Source: Arion vulgaris (lineage: Eukaryota > Mollusca > Gastropoda > Stylommatophora > Arionidae). Taken from it: DNA of 64,000 nt. Made by a program: the position numbers and the translations under genes. How positions within the stretch are numbered: position 1 is the stretch's first letter; every line of letters starts with the position of its first letter. Shown in pieces: positions 41,901 to 51,434 of this stretch. The stretch spans positions 22,086,733 through 22,150,732 of the forward strand of contig CM036764.1 of NCBI GenBank assembly GCA_020796225.1. The letters are read 5' to 3'. The notes under the pieces were generated by a model. That model saw only the letters and a list, made by a program, of their open reading frames with translations, had not been told where the DNA came from and made no database searches.

Positions 41901-44900
41901 GCAATCTGGTTATGTTGCCAGACCGTTTCATTTGTTTTTGTTTTTTAATTTAGTTCAGTATTGATGTTGTAACTATTTTTTATTAATGTCTTCCTTCCTA
42001 TTTCTGTCTTTTCTTGATACTTCCAGCACTCTGCGCATAAACTTCATCTATGTCGTGACTATAATAGTTATCTTCGTCATTTATTGACAATCTCCAGGTT
42101 TGCACTGATATCATAATGTCGGAAGTAAGATCGAGTTTTACAATTCTTTTGGAGATGCTAAAATTTAAAAATGTTCGATCGACGAAACAAACAAATGAAT
42201 ACTGTACATTTTTATCAAGCTTTCGTGTAACATAATAACGAAACAACAGAATCCAGCCCAGGCTTGTCTAGTTTAAAAAACAAAGTAAAACCTCTTAAGA
42301 CGAGTTACGTATCTTTCAACCCACAGACAAGTATATTTTGTTTTGGGGTCATATCAAAAGACGCAGGCTAACAAACTTACACAAAACTAGAATTATCTCC
42401 CTGAGTATTCAGAGTTTATCCTTACAAATCAAAATCTGTCCACACGACACACCCACATACCTTGCTACAAATATCATACACAACAACAGCAGTCTGAGCT
42501 GTTCTGTAATACATTGGAGCCAATGTGGCGAATCTCTCTTGACCGGCAGTATCCCATATATCCAGCTTGACACTCTGTTCACCCACCTTTAGTGTTTGTG
42601 TAATATACGCCGCTGTAGAGCGTATATAAAATTAGTTTTCATTATGATGCTTTTATTTTAAGTGAACAGAGAAAGTATGAATTTGGTGAACCGATAAAAG
42701 TAGGATGAAAGTTATGGCCTCTGATCATTTCTGAAACGGCAACTGTGAGAACACCTTTTTCTTCTACTTCACCTTTTGACTCCCAACGGAGCACATGTCT
42801 TCAATAAAACTTCTTCCAGCTCTTCCTCTCTCCTGCCATCCCTTTCAATTCTTCCCATGTTTTACCTATCTTTTTAATATTAGTCTTCAGCTCTCTTCTC
42901 CAGGTATGTCTAGGTCTTCCTCTACTTCTCTTAAATAACTACATGTATAACATTTACTAAGTGAAGATCATTGATTGGTATTAGAGTAGTGAGGCTTTGG
43001 TTAGTATAGCGAGACGTTGTCTTTAGTAGTGAGATCTTGTCTCCAGTAGTGAAGCGTTAACATAAGACAATCTCCCACAAAGAGCGCTAGCACTCAAATA
43101 CAGTGGCATCAGACCCAGAAGACGACCACGTAAACGATGGAATGGCGGAATATCTAAGGAACTAAATTCTACCTTGTGCAAGCGCATACAGTGGCAACGT
43201 ATGGGTGTGAAGCATGGACATTTAATAAAGCAGTGGAAAAACATATAAGTGCTTTTGAATACAAGTGTTACAGAAGAGTCCTTCGTATATCTTGGACAGA
43301 GAAGAGAACAAATAAATATATCCAGAAAGAACTCAAAATCAAAGAAAACTGGCTGATGCTACAAATAATAAAGAGAAAATTGAGATATTTTGAACATATA
43401 AAAAGACATGAAGGGCGGGAGAAGACCATCATGGAAGGAGGCATACCGGCAAAGAGAAGAACAGGAAGACCACGGAGAAGATGGATTCAGGATGTAACGT
43501 ATGGTTTGAACATGACAGCTACAGAGGCAGGACATCTGGCCTATGAGAGAGAAATTCCGGAGGATTGTTGGGGTGGCAAAGTTCTGCTCAGGACAAGCTA
43601 TTTGATAATGATGATGATGACAAGCGCATAAAGAGGCTTGCTCATAAAGAGGCTCGCTCATAAAGAGGCTCGCTCATAAAGAGGCTCGCTCATAAAGAGG
43701 CTCGCTTCATGTGCCTCTTTTTCGGCCTGTAACGAAAAGGCAAAACATGGATAGATAATAGGTAGATACAGTGGCGGCTCTTGATCGTTTTTGTTGGTTG
43801 GGCCAGATACAAATTTTCGGGAAAATCATGGCTTTGGGATAGGCTATATTTGAATTAATTAAATAATAAATACATGTTACGCATTATTTTTGGTGGGGCC
43901 CGGCCCCACAGGCCCTTAATGACGAGCCGCCACTGGGTAGATAGATAGTGAGACGTTGTCTCTGGTAGTGATACTTTAGTTGACGAAGGGATTTTTTTGT
44001 CTAGAGTAGCAATACTTTGTCTGGTGTAGTGAGGGTTTGGATAGAGCAATGATAAGTTGACTAGAGTAGTGAAACTTTGACTAGACTAGTTGCTGAAGTT
44101 AAGATAGTGGGTATGTATGCTTTAGCGTTGAGGATTTTCTGCCCATAAGATTACAGCATATGTTAGGGTAGTTAGACTTTGCTCGCCCGTGTGGGGCCGG
44201 AGCCCGCAAGTGAAACAAAGAATAGTACCACTGCAACCTACAATGCATGTCGTAAGAGGCGAATAATGTAGGCCCTAGGGATGCTATCCTAGTAAATAAA
44301 AAACAGCGCAGAAATAGGATGTGCTGGCCTACTTATCGGCGCATAACTGGCACAAAGTACAATCGCTCTTAGGCTGAGATCACATACAAGTCACAAAGAG
44401 TGATTGACAGGTGGTCGATATGGAACGTTCGAAGAAGAAGAAGAAGTCTTTGCTGAAAAGATTATAGGGCTGTATTTGAGACTTATAAGGTTTTAGTTAG
44501 AATGGTGAAACTTTGCTACTCTAAAGATAATATACAGGTGATCCTTGTGCAGGATGTTTACGTGGTGAACTTTATTGTCATCACACACATCATCATTTTT
44601 ATTCTACCAATAGAAACATAGAAACAACAATGGAATTTGGTTTTTCTATAGAAAACCTGCTCCAAATTATGTATTTGTTGTGACAGCAGTGGCATCAATA
44701 GTAGCAAATTTACTTGAGATAAAGTTGCTAACATCATGCTGAAACTCACACTAGCTTTTCTCATGACATAATTGCTGGATACAAAAAAAAAGAAGTAAAG
44801 GAACCCTTTCATACCTCGTGGTATATAGATCAATACAGTGTTAGGCCTGTATTTTCATTGACCGTCGGCACACGATGGGTGATGTGGTCAGCATCACGCC

Positions 44901-47900
44901 GGCCGGCTTTACTTTCCCAGAGCATGTCTGGTACCCAGTTGAGGCTGGGTCGACCTGAGAGCCGTCGCGGTCGGGAAAATTCCACGCGCATTGCGGGAGC
45001 TGAATCAGACCACCAGCCTTGAGAAGCGAGTTCACTAACAACTACGCTACAGCGGCTCTCAATTGCTGGATACAGTGGTAATATTATTAGCCTCTCCGTA
45101 ATGGAGTCCAAGATTACATGATCAGTGAGAATAAAAATTTGTTTACACGAAACTTGATAAACAAATATTTGCCACTAGTTATGCTGTATCAAATGATAAT
45201 ATTAAGAACAAAAACAAGTGTATAAAGAAACAGGGTTTACTTCATTGCATCAGTTTTCGTCATGTGGCTCGGTGCCTCTCGGCAAAAATGACAAGCCACC
45301 TGCCGAGAGTGCAAGAGCTCCGTAACTCAAGCGACAATCATAGGGATCTCTGGAAAAAATGTACATGTGAGCTGAACGACCCGAACCGGATTCGAGCTCA
45401 TAACCATCAGAACGCAAGGCAAACGCCTTAATCACTTCGCCACAGAGCCCCCAGAATACAATATTAATTACAGCGGTAGCGTAGTGGTAAGTATACTTGC
45501 TTCGTATACACGAGATTACATGAATGTCTCAGACACTGGAACGAGTTCGAGAATTAGGCGTGGACATGCCAGACAGTGTCGTCTTCGTGGTAGAGAGAAG
45601 ATATAGTAATCAACTTCTCATGGGTACGGTGAGCAAATGGACTTTAGGATGGCTGCTGCAGCGGAGGACAGAGCATGCATGGGAATGCCCAATGTGCCGT
45701 GACGTCGATCGCATAACATAACATGACATAACATGAATTTACACTATATAAATTAGATTTCTTTGGACCGCAGCTGCTCTCATGTCAACCAAGTCTGATG
45801 TATGTATAAAAAAGAATACTGGGAAGTAAAGGCGGCCGATGTGATGTTGACTACATAACCCATCGTGGGCTGGTTGTCAAAGAAAAATACAGGAAAGTAA
45901 AGGCTTTCGATGTGATGTTGACTACATCACACATCGTGGGCTGTTGTCAACGAAAAATACTGGAAAGTAAAGGCTTTCGATGTGATGTTGACTACATCAC
46001 ACATCGTGGGCTGTTGTCAACGAAAAATACTGGAAAGTAAAGGCTGTCAATGTGATGTTGACTACATCACACATCGTGGATGGTTATCAAAGAAAAATAC
46101 TGGAAAGTAAAGGCTTTCGATGTGATGTTTACTACATCACACATCGTGGACTGTTGTCAAAGAAAAATACTGGAAAGTAAAGGCTTCCGATGTAATGTTG
46201 ACTACATAACCCATCGTGGGATGTTGTAAAAGAAAAATACTGGTCTAACAACATATTCCCAATGATGACTTACGTTATCAAAAAGATTGTTTACTTCACT
46301 TTAACTTCTTTATAAATGATAATGTTATACGTTTCTGTGAAACTTTCCTTGTCTGTAATGACTACTTTGGACTATTTCAGGATCAGAACAGTAAACGAAT
46401 TGTTATCTCATATTTAATAAGATAATATAATCAGTCTAATTATCTGTCTGACAACCACTCATGTGTATACCAGATTTTCTTCTATTTTACTTCAGTTGCA
46501 ATTGGGCTTAACATTCCTTCTGACTTCTATTTATTTATAATTTAGATATTAGTTTATGAGCGTGTTGTCTTTCATGATGAAGACCTATTAGTACATACTC
46601 TGATTTGGTTAATAAAATCATGTCTCTACTAAAGTAAAATGTGACTGTTTGTGGTAATGAAGAGTGCACAGGATTGCATCAACAGCATTAATCGTCGGGG
46701 AGTTGAGAATGGATAAGGGTGGTGTTTTTATGTCCTTTGGCCACCACCTGTTGATGAGGATACTAAAATTGATGCTGAATCTATCCAGCGATTTAAGAAG
46801 TTTGAAGTTACACGTTGTACAAGTAGAACTAGATGACGGAGGGACAGAGTGAAGAGTGTGTTTAGCCACCATGACACATGAACCACCAGTATACATACAT
46901 TTTGCCATCTGTTGGGGAAGACTGTGCACCTATGTGGCTACTCTGAGTGCTATGACTCCAGTTCAATAATCAATAATCAAAAGTGCTTTGTTAGACATCA
47001 TTAATTATGTATCTTGTATATCTTCAGCTTTATAACATACATGCGGAGGGAATGAATGCGGTTTTTGTTTTTTTAACCGATCCAGAAGCACTTGAACTTT
47101 CAGCTCTTCGGCTCGGTGCCGTGGGCATCGTAACTCTTCGATTCGGTGCCACGAACACCGTGAATCTGGCGAACCTATGGCTTTTCTGCCATCCCGCGGA
47201 ATTGAACCCGCGCTCACAGGGAGCTTGTCACCCATAGTCCAACGCGCTACGAACACGCTGGGCAGACGGGCGAATACAGTTTTTAACTTTATATTTTAAA
47301 AATCTAAATGTCCCATTTATCTAGATATGTTTTTCCTCACATTTTCAAGATATTATTTACTTCTTTTTGTAAACCATTATGTCATCTATCGGTCAACTAA
47401 TATTAGGACCTGGTTTTGATAAGTATTTATTCTTCAGATACTACATTTTTCAAATTAAAATATATATATATGTATACCTTCTTCTTCTTTCCTTCTACTT
47501 TTCTCTAATCTTGTTTTACATAACAGCGGCAGGATAAGAAGACATTTATAGAACGGCTTTGTGTTCCTTCATAAACAGTGTTTTTCGTCGCCTCTGTTAT
47601 CTCTGAGGTTCACTGTTTGCAGGATGGCCTTTTGCTTTGTATCCACTGTATCGGAGTACCATTGTTCTTTAAGGAGCACTGTCTGTTGGTAATCTGCTTA
47701 TGTGGCTTAACAGTTTAATTTGTTGTTTCTTGTTGAAGTTCAGTACTGATGTTGTACCTATTTTTTAAACTGGTGTCTTCATTTATAAACTGGTCTCTTC
47801 TTGATAATCACAGAATTCTGCATATATATAGATGTATTCATCCCGAGACAAACTCTCCGATGGAACCTCAGAACAAGTGAGATAAGGGAAGACACAAGAA

Positions 47901-48218
47901 CACATGGAGACGGGAGCTGGAGACGAATGCAAGAAAATGGGGAGAAAGTGGAAAGATCTTTAAAAGATGACCTTGAATATGTGGGGGCCTTGGTTGCGGA
48001 CCTATGCTTCCCTAGGGACGAAGGGTGAAGAAGAAGAAGATACAAAATTTGGCATTTAGAATTAAGTTGTTACCTCCAATAGTAGGCGGCTGATGGTCAT
48101 GATATTCGTCTCTAAGAAAACGCAGAGCAATACTCGACTTGCCGACACCTTGGTCTCCTAGTAAAACCACCCGGTACGTTGAACGGTTGTTAAAGTTGGC
48201 GGCTGCTCCCTCCGACAT
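32881..48218 (-). CDS. Rab-family small GTPase, Rab5-like, five coding exons
   Basis: A membrane-traffic GTPase. Splicing five exons gives 210 residues with every junction in phase. Motifs: G1 Gly-Asp-Gln-Gly-Val-Gly-Lys-Ser (residues 21-28), switch I Pro-Pro-Thr-Ile-Gly-Ala-Ala-Tyr, G3 Trp-Asp-Thr-Ala-Gly-Gln-Glu, G4 Gly-Asn-Lys-Val-Asp-Leu, G5 Ser-Ala-Lys, and a terminal Cys-Ala-Cys for double geranylgeranylation. The Thr-Ile-Gly-Ala-Ala and Leu-Ala-Pro-Met-Tyr-Tyr-Arg segments fit the Rab5/21/22 group, which acts on early endosomes. Arg-Thr-Ala-Gln and Tyr-Asp-Ile-Cys are unusual next to the typical Arg-Gly-Ala and Tyr-Asp-Ile-Thr, so it may be a divergent paralogue. Introns are 5.5, 4.4, 2.9 and 1.9 kb and full of repeats. 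I give no gene symbol because the subfamily needs a tree. Confidence 0.92.
33000..33484. other. Rab intron 4, first part
   Basis: AT-rich intron sequence. Nothing is recognised beyond homopolymer runs. Confidence 0.4.
33485..33625 (-). repeat. tRNA-derived SINE in Rab intron 4
   Basis: On the - strand GACGGATTAGCGTAAGC (A-box-like) is followed by GTGGATTCAATCCCACA (B-box-like). The + strand GTGGAACGTCAAGTGTGGGA recurs at about 62280 in a second copy. Confidence 0.55.
33626..34939. other. Rab intron 4, remainder
   Basis: AT-rich, with no gene, satellite or retroelement protein visible. Confidence 0.4.
34940..35033 (-). CDS. Rab gene exon 4
   Basis: Phase 0 start after CACGCAG, phase 1 end at ATAG|GTATGA. 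It encodes [16 protein letters not shown] and Val-Lys-Ala-Met-Phe, the G5 motif and last helix of the G domain. Confidence 0.93.
35376..35545 (+). repeat. tRNA-derived SINE in Rab intron 3
   Basis: GATAGCGTAGTTATTAGCAC is the A-box-type head, and CACTGGGAGTAAAGACGATG is the 3' body block shared with the SINE at 44805-45065. It is diverged. Confidence 0.55.
35640..37000 (+). repeat. GC-rich block with internal duplications in Rab intron 3
   Basis: Strikingly GC-rich against AT-rich surroundings. It contains direct repeats: CACGCATTCTCTCTCTTGTT with TTTCTTGAGCCGATGAGAAT at 35957 and again at 36095, and GCGTCCCACCCA with AACTGGAAAG at 36415 and 36551. It ends in a (GAA)n tail at 36976-36992, like the retroelements here. 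Several long overlapping open frames exist in both directions, as expected of GC-rich DNA, and none shows a known domain. Most likely it is the 5' part of a non-LTR element plus tail, or a composite of repeats. Confidence 0.45.
37146..37690. repeat. Degenerate 36-bp tandem repeat in Rab intron 3
   Basis: About 15 diverged units around AGTCTTCATCTAGTTTGTAC followed by a variable TATTGATGGGATA segment. It ends about 260 bases from exon 3. Confidence 0.8.
37953..38078 (-). CDS. Rab gene exon 3
   Basis: Forty-two codons in phase 0 between CCACTTCAG and GAG|GTGTGT. It encodes Trp-Val-Lys-Glu-Leu-Lys-Glu-Gln and Leu-Cys-Gly-Asn-Lys-Val-Asp-Leu, the guanine-specificity motif. A 22-bp satellite begins only about 65 bases upstream of its acceptor. 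Confidence 0.93.
38144..39182. repeat. 22-bp satellite, about 47 copies, in Rab intron 2
   Basis: The unit is CATCTTGTTTGTGATTATAT plus AC. It is nearly homogeneous, with a few variants (TATTCC near 38186 and 38341; TACACC near 38691, 39066 and 39131). There are no spacers, so it is not a CRISPR array. It lies 65 bases upstream of the exon 3 acceptor on the transcribed strand. Confidence 0.97.
39400..40300 (+). mobile_element. Non-LTR retroelement, palm to 3' end, in Rab intron 2
   Basis: Upstream broken frame with Leu-Pro-Phe-Ala-Asp-Asp (39494-39511). Then an open frame of about 200 codons follows ([30 protein letters not shown]). The tail is GACGACAAAAGATG with GAAGAA. It is antisense to the Rab transcript. 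Confidence 0.85.
40301..41535. other. Rab intron 2, no recognised feature
   Basis: Moderately AT-rich non-coding sequence. No gene or clear repeat was found. Confidence 0.4.
41549..41714 (+). repeat. SINE family 1, 5' truncated, in Rab intron 2
   Basis: Flanked by a perfect 13-bp duplication AACGGACGTATTA (41536-41548 and 41715-41727). It matches the copies at 47067-47271 and 51435-51639 from AAGCTCCCTGTGAG to GCTTCTGGATCG and the A-rich tail. The tRNA-like head is missing. Confidence 0.9.
41735..42000 (-). mobile_element. Degraded repeat, relative of 47490-47815
   Basis: CTTTTGCTTTGTATC, GCATTGTCTGTTGGCAATCTG and TTCAGTATTGATGTTGTAAC occur in the same order and spacing at 47490-47815. It is probably an inverted retroelement 3' region. 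There is no intact frame. Confidence 0.5.
42461..42612 (-). CDS. Rab gene exon 2
   Basis: Acceptor CTCTACAG, donor AAG|GTATGT. The first two bases complete an Ala codon. It encodes [26 protein letters not shown] and Val-Val-Val-Tyr-Asp-Ile. It carries the catalytic Gln of switch II. Confidence 0.93.
43060..43620 (+). mobile_element. Non-LTR retroelement 3' end in Rab intron 1
   Basis: An open frame from 43176 encodes [29 protein letters not shown] and ends with a (GAT)n tail at 43607-43620. It belongs to the same family as the outer element at 3582-4906. The protein is truncated before the palm. Confidence 0.82.
43621..43712. repeat. 16-bp tandem repeat, five units
   Basis: The unit GCTCATAAAGAGGCTC follows directly after the retroelement tail. 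Confidence 0.85.
43769..43935. mobile_element. hAT-type MITE, 167 bp
   Basis: The terminal inverted repeats CAGTGGCGGCTC and GAGCCGCCACTG are perfect. The flanking 8-bp duplication GGTAGATA (43761-43768 and 43936-43943) is perfect. An 8-bp duplication is the mark of the hAT superfamily. It has no coding capacity. Confidence 0.93.
44180..44450 (+). repeat. Repeat with (GAA)n tail in Rab intron 1
   Basis: Contains CATGTCGTAAGAGGCGA, which recurs at 58938, and ends with GAAGAAGAAGAAG at 44432-44446. It is possibly the 5' leader of a retroelement joined to its tail, or a SINE using that tail. Confidence 0.45.
44805..45065 (-). repeat. SINE family 3 (tRNA head, conserved body)
   Basis: On the - strand the head GTAGCGTAGTTGTTAGTGAA is A-box-like. 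The body runs through CTCAACTGGGTACCAGACAT, GAAAGTAAAGCC and GTGATGCTGACCACATCAC to CAGGCCTAACACTGTAT. The body block is the source of the tandem array at 45810-46243. Confidence 0.75.
45245..45455 (-). repeat. SINE family 2, tRNA-derived
   Basis: On the - strand GGCTCTGTGGCGAAGTGATT (A box) is followed after about 35 bases by GAGCTCGAATCCGGTTCG (B box), then a body ending GAGGCACCGAGCCACATGAC. It is not a working tRNA because the stem pairing is incomplete. Confidence 0.75.
45470..45725 (+). repeat. SINE-like head joined to unassigned sequence
   Basis: GCGGTAGCGTAGTGGTAAGT at 45473-45492 is an A-box-type tRNA head. The following sequence to CATAACATAACATGACATAA is not recognised. Confidence 0.45.
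45810..46243. repeat. 70-bp tandem repeat derived from a SINE body
   Basis: About six units, each with GAAAGTAAAGGC, GATGTGATGTTGACTACATC and ATCGTGG. Unit starts at 45891, 45961, 46031, 46101 and 46171 are exactly 70 apart. The unit matches the body of the SINE at 44805-45065. Confidence 0.9.
46244..46640. other. Rab intron 1, no recognised feature
   Basis: AT-rich sequence without gene or repeat. Confidence 0.4.
46660..46860 (+). repeat. Unnamed interspersed repeat, copy B
   Basis: The second copy of the repeat at 29925-30115 (TTTGGCCACCACCTGTTG, ACTAAAATTGATGCTGAATC, GATTTAAGAAGTTTGAAGTT). Confidence 0.5.
47067..47271 (-). repeat. SINE family 1, full length
   Basis: On the - strand: tRNA-like head with CGTAGCGCGTTGGA (A box) and GCGGGTTCAATTCCGCGG (B box), a body rich in CCGAGCCGAAGAGCTGAAAG, and the tail GGATCGG followed by an A-rich run. 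The flanks show an imperfect duplication GAATRCRGTTTTT (47054 and 47272). Confidence 0.88.
47490..47815 (-). mobile_element. Degraded repeat, relative of 41735-42000
   Basis: Same order of conserved blocks as 41735-42000 (see there). No intact protein. Confidence 0.5.
47830..48045 (+). mobile_element. Non-LTR retroelement extreme 3' end with (GAA)n tail
   Basis: A short open frame ends [10 protein letters not shown] followed by TGA and GAAGAAGAAGAAG. It reaches to 30 bases from the Rab exon 1 donor (48073), antisense to Rab. Confidence 0.65.
48074..48218 (-). CDS. Rab gene exon 1
   Basis: ATG at 48216-48218. It encodes a short N-terminal extension rich in Ala/Asn, then [13 protein letters not shown] and Pro-Pro-Thr-Ile-Gly. 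The donor is GGAG|GTAACA with phase 1. The P-loop and the switch I threonine are both here. Confidence 0.93.
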
Positions 48219-48492
48219 TTCGTCTGAAAGTTGCGAGAGAATAATTGTTTCATTCTTTATAGTAGGTACAAGAACAATACGTAAATATAATCAAGGTAAT
48301 GAAGGAATGAAATTACAAAACTGTTTAAAATAATAGATCATTTTTGAGTAATATAAGAAGCAAGTACAAGCAGATATGAAACACATTTTAGATTGAAAAA
48401 CTGATGATGTAGATGAGAATAGATAACCATGGAAGTAATAATTATGATATGAGATGAAAGTACAGCAATACAAGTTTAAATATAAAGAAACA

Positions 48493-48718
48493 TGGATGGA
48501 AGCAGTGATGGTGTATAAAAAGATAGAGACAGAGATGGAAGTAATGATGGTATATAAAAAAGATAGATAGAGGGAATGAGGTGGAAATAATGATTGTGTA
48601 TAGAAAGATAGAGAGACTGAGGTGGAAGTAGCGATGGCGTATAGAAAAATAGATAGACCGAGATGGAAGTAGCGATGGCATATGAAAAGATAAAGAAACA
48701 AAGGTGAAAGTAATGATG
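48493..48718. repeat. Degenerate 40-bp tandem repeat upstream of Rab
   Basis: About six units of GATGGAAGTAATGATGGTGT followed by ATAAAAAGATAGAGA-type sequence. It lies about 275 bases upstream of the Rab start codon. Open frames on the - strand here are low-complexity artefacts. Confidence 0.75.
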
Positions 48719-48924
48719 ACGAATTCCTACTATTCCTATTGTGTTTTAAAATCGCATATTAAACTATACACTTGCGAGAAAACATGAAAAGACTGCAAAA
48801 CCAGTGAGCTACATGTACCATGAACAAATTCCATAAACATTTGCTTGGAAAGACGGGCGGGCATCTATGGTCTTCTGAGAATAATATGGGATACGTTTAA
48901 TATTCATTAAAAAAAAACATAATG

Positions 48925-49105
48925 GGAAAGAACATTTGCAATGTGTAGGGAATACTAAGAGAGAGAAAATTGTGGGTAGCCTGACTTCATGGCACGGTAG
49001 AGTGTCAGCATCTGAGTTGATAGCAAACACCAAAGACAGAGATTTGTGGAGATCCATGATCGCCTTCGCCAGCCGGCACGGTACCTGATGATGATGAGGG
49101 AATAA
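48925..49105 (+). mobile_element. RTE-like element extreme 3' end
   Basis: The best-preserved ending of this family: AGCAAACACCAAAGACAGAG, TTGTGGAGATCCATGATCGC, CACGGTACCTGATGATGATG. In frame it encodes Asn-Thr-Lys-Asp-Arg-Asp-Leu-Trp-Arg-Ser-Met-Ile. Confidence 0.75.
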
Positions 49106-50084
49106 AAGCTGAATGCTCAATTCACCGAAGAGTACAAGAAAGTGTAGACGTACATGTTTTATTTACCTATATTATAATGCGCAAATACAATTGAATGAAA
49201 TGAGAGATTATAAGGTCATGACAACTAAACTGATAAATGAAACTAAAGCGATGAATATTAAATATACGAAATTATAATGACAAGTTTTACTTACTAATAT
49301 TTTGGTTCAGAAATCAGGTGACAGAATAATATAAAACTTGAAAGGTCTCAATTATAGTAGATCGGTAAGTTTTCTTTTACGCACTGACGATATTTCATGT
49401 TCCATTGTTTAGCTTCAAAATATATAGATGCACAATGTTCAAAACATATAATATAAAATTTAATTATAAATTAAACTTATATACGAATTCGGGAAAGCAT
49501 CAAGGTAAATTTTCTCGTTGAACCATCGATAACTGTTAACACACCCCACTAACTACATCAATTAATGAACAACTACCGGACACCCCAAAGTTCATGTAGA
49601 TTATATCGACTGATACATTTCGCCATTGTTATCTGTAGTGTTATCTGTAAATTTGCTTGATAAATCTAAGCTTAACATTGACCGTGATTAATTACTGTAA
49701 GGCTATGACTGTACAAACGGTGTCAAGTATAAGCTTTCTTGTTGGATGTACTTATTAGTCTGTGGATTTTCTGACCACAAACAATTTATACAAAATTATC
49801 ACAGCTCTACTCTTAGCCTAAGCATACCATTGTCACACGCTATTTATTTAGCATAGGATTTAGGGCCCTTAACCATTTCCCTCTGTAATTTATTTTACCT
49901 CTAGACACACTAATATTGCACTATAAATTGAATTAACCTGTACACTGGCTTTGCGTCATCTTATAAAATTTATTGAGCCAGTAGATCGACTCGAAAGAGC
50001 GAAAGGGTAAACAAAAATCTATTATAACTATCTATGTTGAAGACCAGAGGACTATTTCACATATCATGTTCGTTGCTAGTTAGT
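49106..50084. other. Intergenic, upstream of Rab
   Basis: AT-rich. No gene or recognisable repeat. Confidence 0.4.
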
Positions 50085-50857
50085 TAGCTTGTTCCTTTCG
50101 TGCCAAAGGTGGTGCATAGGGCAGAGGTTTTAGTTAGTTAGTCTTTCCTCTTGGGCCTGTGGGCGGCCCATAGGGCAGAGGTCATAGTTCTCCATGTCTC
50201 GCGGTTCGTTGCTATCTGTTTTAGGTCTTTAATGTTTACTAGGCCCATCTTTGAGCCTTCTATGGTGATGGTTCTACGCAGAGTCTCTCTTGGTCTTCCT
50301 CGTTTTCTTTCCCTCTGGTGTCCATATGAGGGATTGGTAAAAGAGTCTTCTCTCATCCATTCTAAGTGTGTGGCCGATGTAGTTCCAGCGGCGCTTTCTT
50401 ATAAAATTTGATACATTTTCTTGCTTGGTCTCTTGTCTTATTTGTGTATTGGGTCTGAAATCTGACCATTTGAGGTTCAATATTCTTCTAAGACATTTAT
50501 TCTCAAAGTTATCTAATTTTCTTTCTAGAGCTTTTGTTGCTTTCCAACTCTCGCATCCATAAGTTAATACTGGAATCACACAAGAGTTAAAGATCTTTAA
50601 TTTTAAGTGCTTGCTGAGTGAATTGGACTTCCATATATTTGACAATTTGTTAAAGCACTTGATGCCAATGCGATTCTGTGTGGAATTTCTGGCGCTGTAT
50701 CCCCGTAGATGTCATCATACTCCCTAGGTATGTAAAACGTTAGAGGTTTTAGATCTCCATGTAATGTGATTCGTTGCTAGCAGTTGGAGATCTCGTATGG
50801 TTTTACATTCCAATAGTTTACTTTCTTGTAGGATTGTTCTTCGAAGTGTGGTCTTAA
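50085..50857 (-). mobile_element. Non-LTR retroelement 3' end (outer), inverted and interrupted
   Basis: 50085-50133 continues at 50753-50857 and follows the 3' 170 bases of the element at 53536-54696. It is 5' truncated, ends in a (CTAA)n tail on its own strand, and is split by a relative inserted at 50134-50741. Confidence 0.8.
50134..50741 (-). mobile_element. Nested non-LTR retroelement fragment, inverted
   Basis: Flanked by a perfect 11-bp duplication AGAGGTTTTAG (50123-50133 and 50742-50752). On the - strand it encodes Val-Leu-Thr-Tyr-Gly-Cys-Glu-Ser-Trp-Lys, Phe-Glu-Asn-Lys-Cys-Leu-Arg-Arg-Ile-Leu, Arg-Lys-Arg-Arg-Trp-Asn-Tyr-Ile-Gly-His and Lys-Arg-Gly-Arg-Pro-Arg-Glu-Thr-Leu (one frameshift near 50280). 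The 3' end is again (CTAA)n. Confidence 0.9.
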
Positions 50858-51430
50858 AGTGCAGAATTAAAAATTGAATTTTATAAATTAATCTTATGTA
50901 TTTAAAAAATTCTGCAAATTGTATCAAGTTTATAGTAGGAATAAATGTTTTCTAAATAAAACATGCTCACGCGTGAAGTGATTTTTTGGAGAATTTATTC
51001 TGCAGGGATGGTTTGTCAGTTTGTCTTATCGTATTGCAAACGTTAAAACTTCATCACACTAACTTGAAGCTTTATTTAGCTTAAAGAACATAACAACATG
51101 CACTAATCAATATTTATAATAAGACATTTGGTTAAAAGAATAGAAATAGGTACATTTTCTTCTTCTTCTTTGTGTTTGCACTGCAATAACCACTGTGTTC
51201 GTGCATGATTTGTATCAGAGAGTAAGTACTTTGATCAACAGTTTAATTGCACTCGTAGTTGTACAATATATTACGACGACGTGTAGTCAGTTAATGTTTA
51301 AATGACAACCTCTTATGCAAATAAGTGGTAAAAAAGTGAAATGTAAGAGAATAACAGAGATTAGATTATATAACTCAAGTTGGCCATCACTGCTCTCCAA
51401 AAATGCGCCAATACCAGTGCATGGCATTAG
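50858..51430. other. Intergenic
   Basis: AT-rich and unassigned. A TTCTTCTTCTTC run at 51159-51170 may be the tail of a lost inverted element. Confidence 0.35.
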
Positions 51431-51434
51431 GAAT

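Larger units (their letters stand above)
42980..44520. repeat. Diverged short tandem repeat interrupted by insertions
   Basis: Units of about 20-23 bases resembling TAGAGTAGTGAAACTTTGAC occur at 42983-43050, 43945-44095 and 44490-44520. Between them lie a retroelement (43060-43620), a 16-bp array, a hAT MITE and another repeat (44180-44450). All lie in Rab intron 1. Confidence 0.6.

Noticed and set aside
45245..45455. tRNA gene
   Set aside because: A and B boxes are present, but the acceptor stem does not pair and the sequence continues into a conserved SINE body.
48291..48701. 136-codon frame on the - strand upstream of Rab
   Set aside because: It lies in a degenerate 40-bp tandem repeat, and the Ser/Tyr/Phe/Leu-rich periodic product has no domain.
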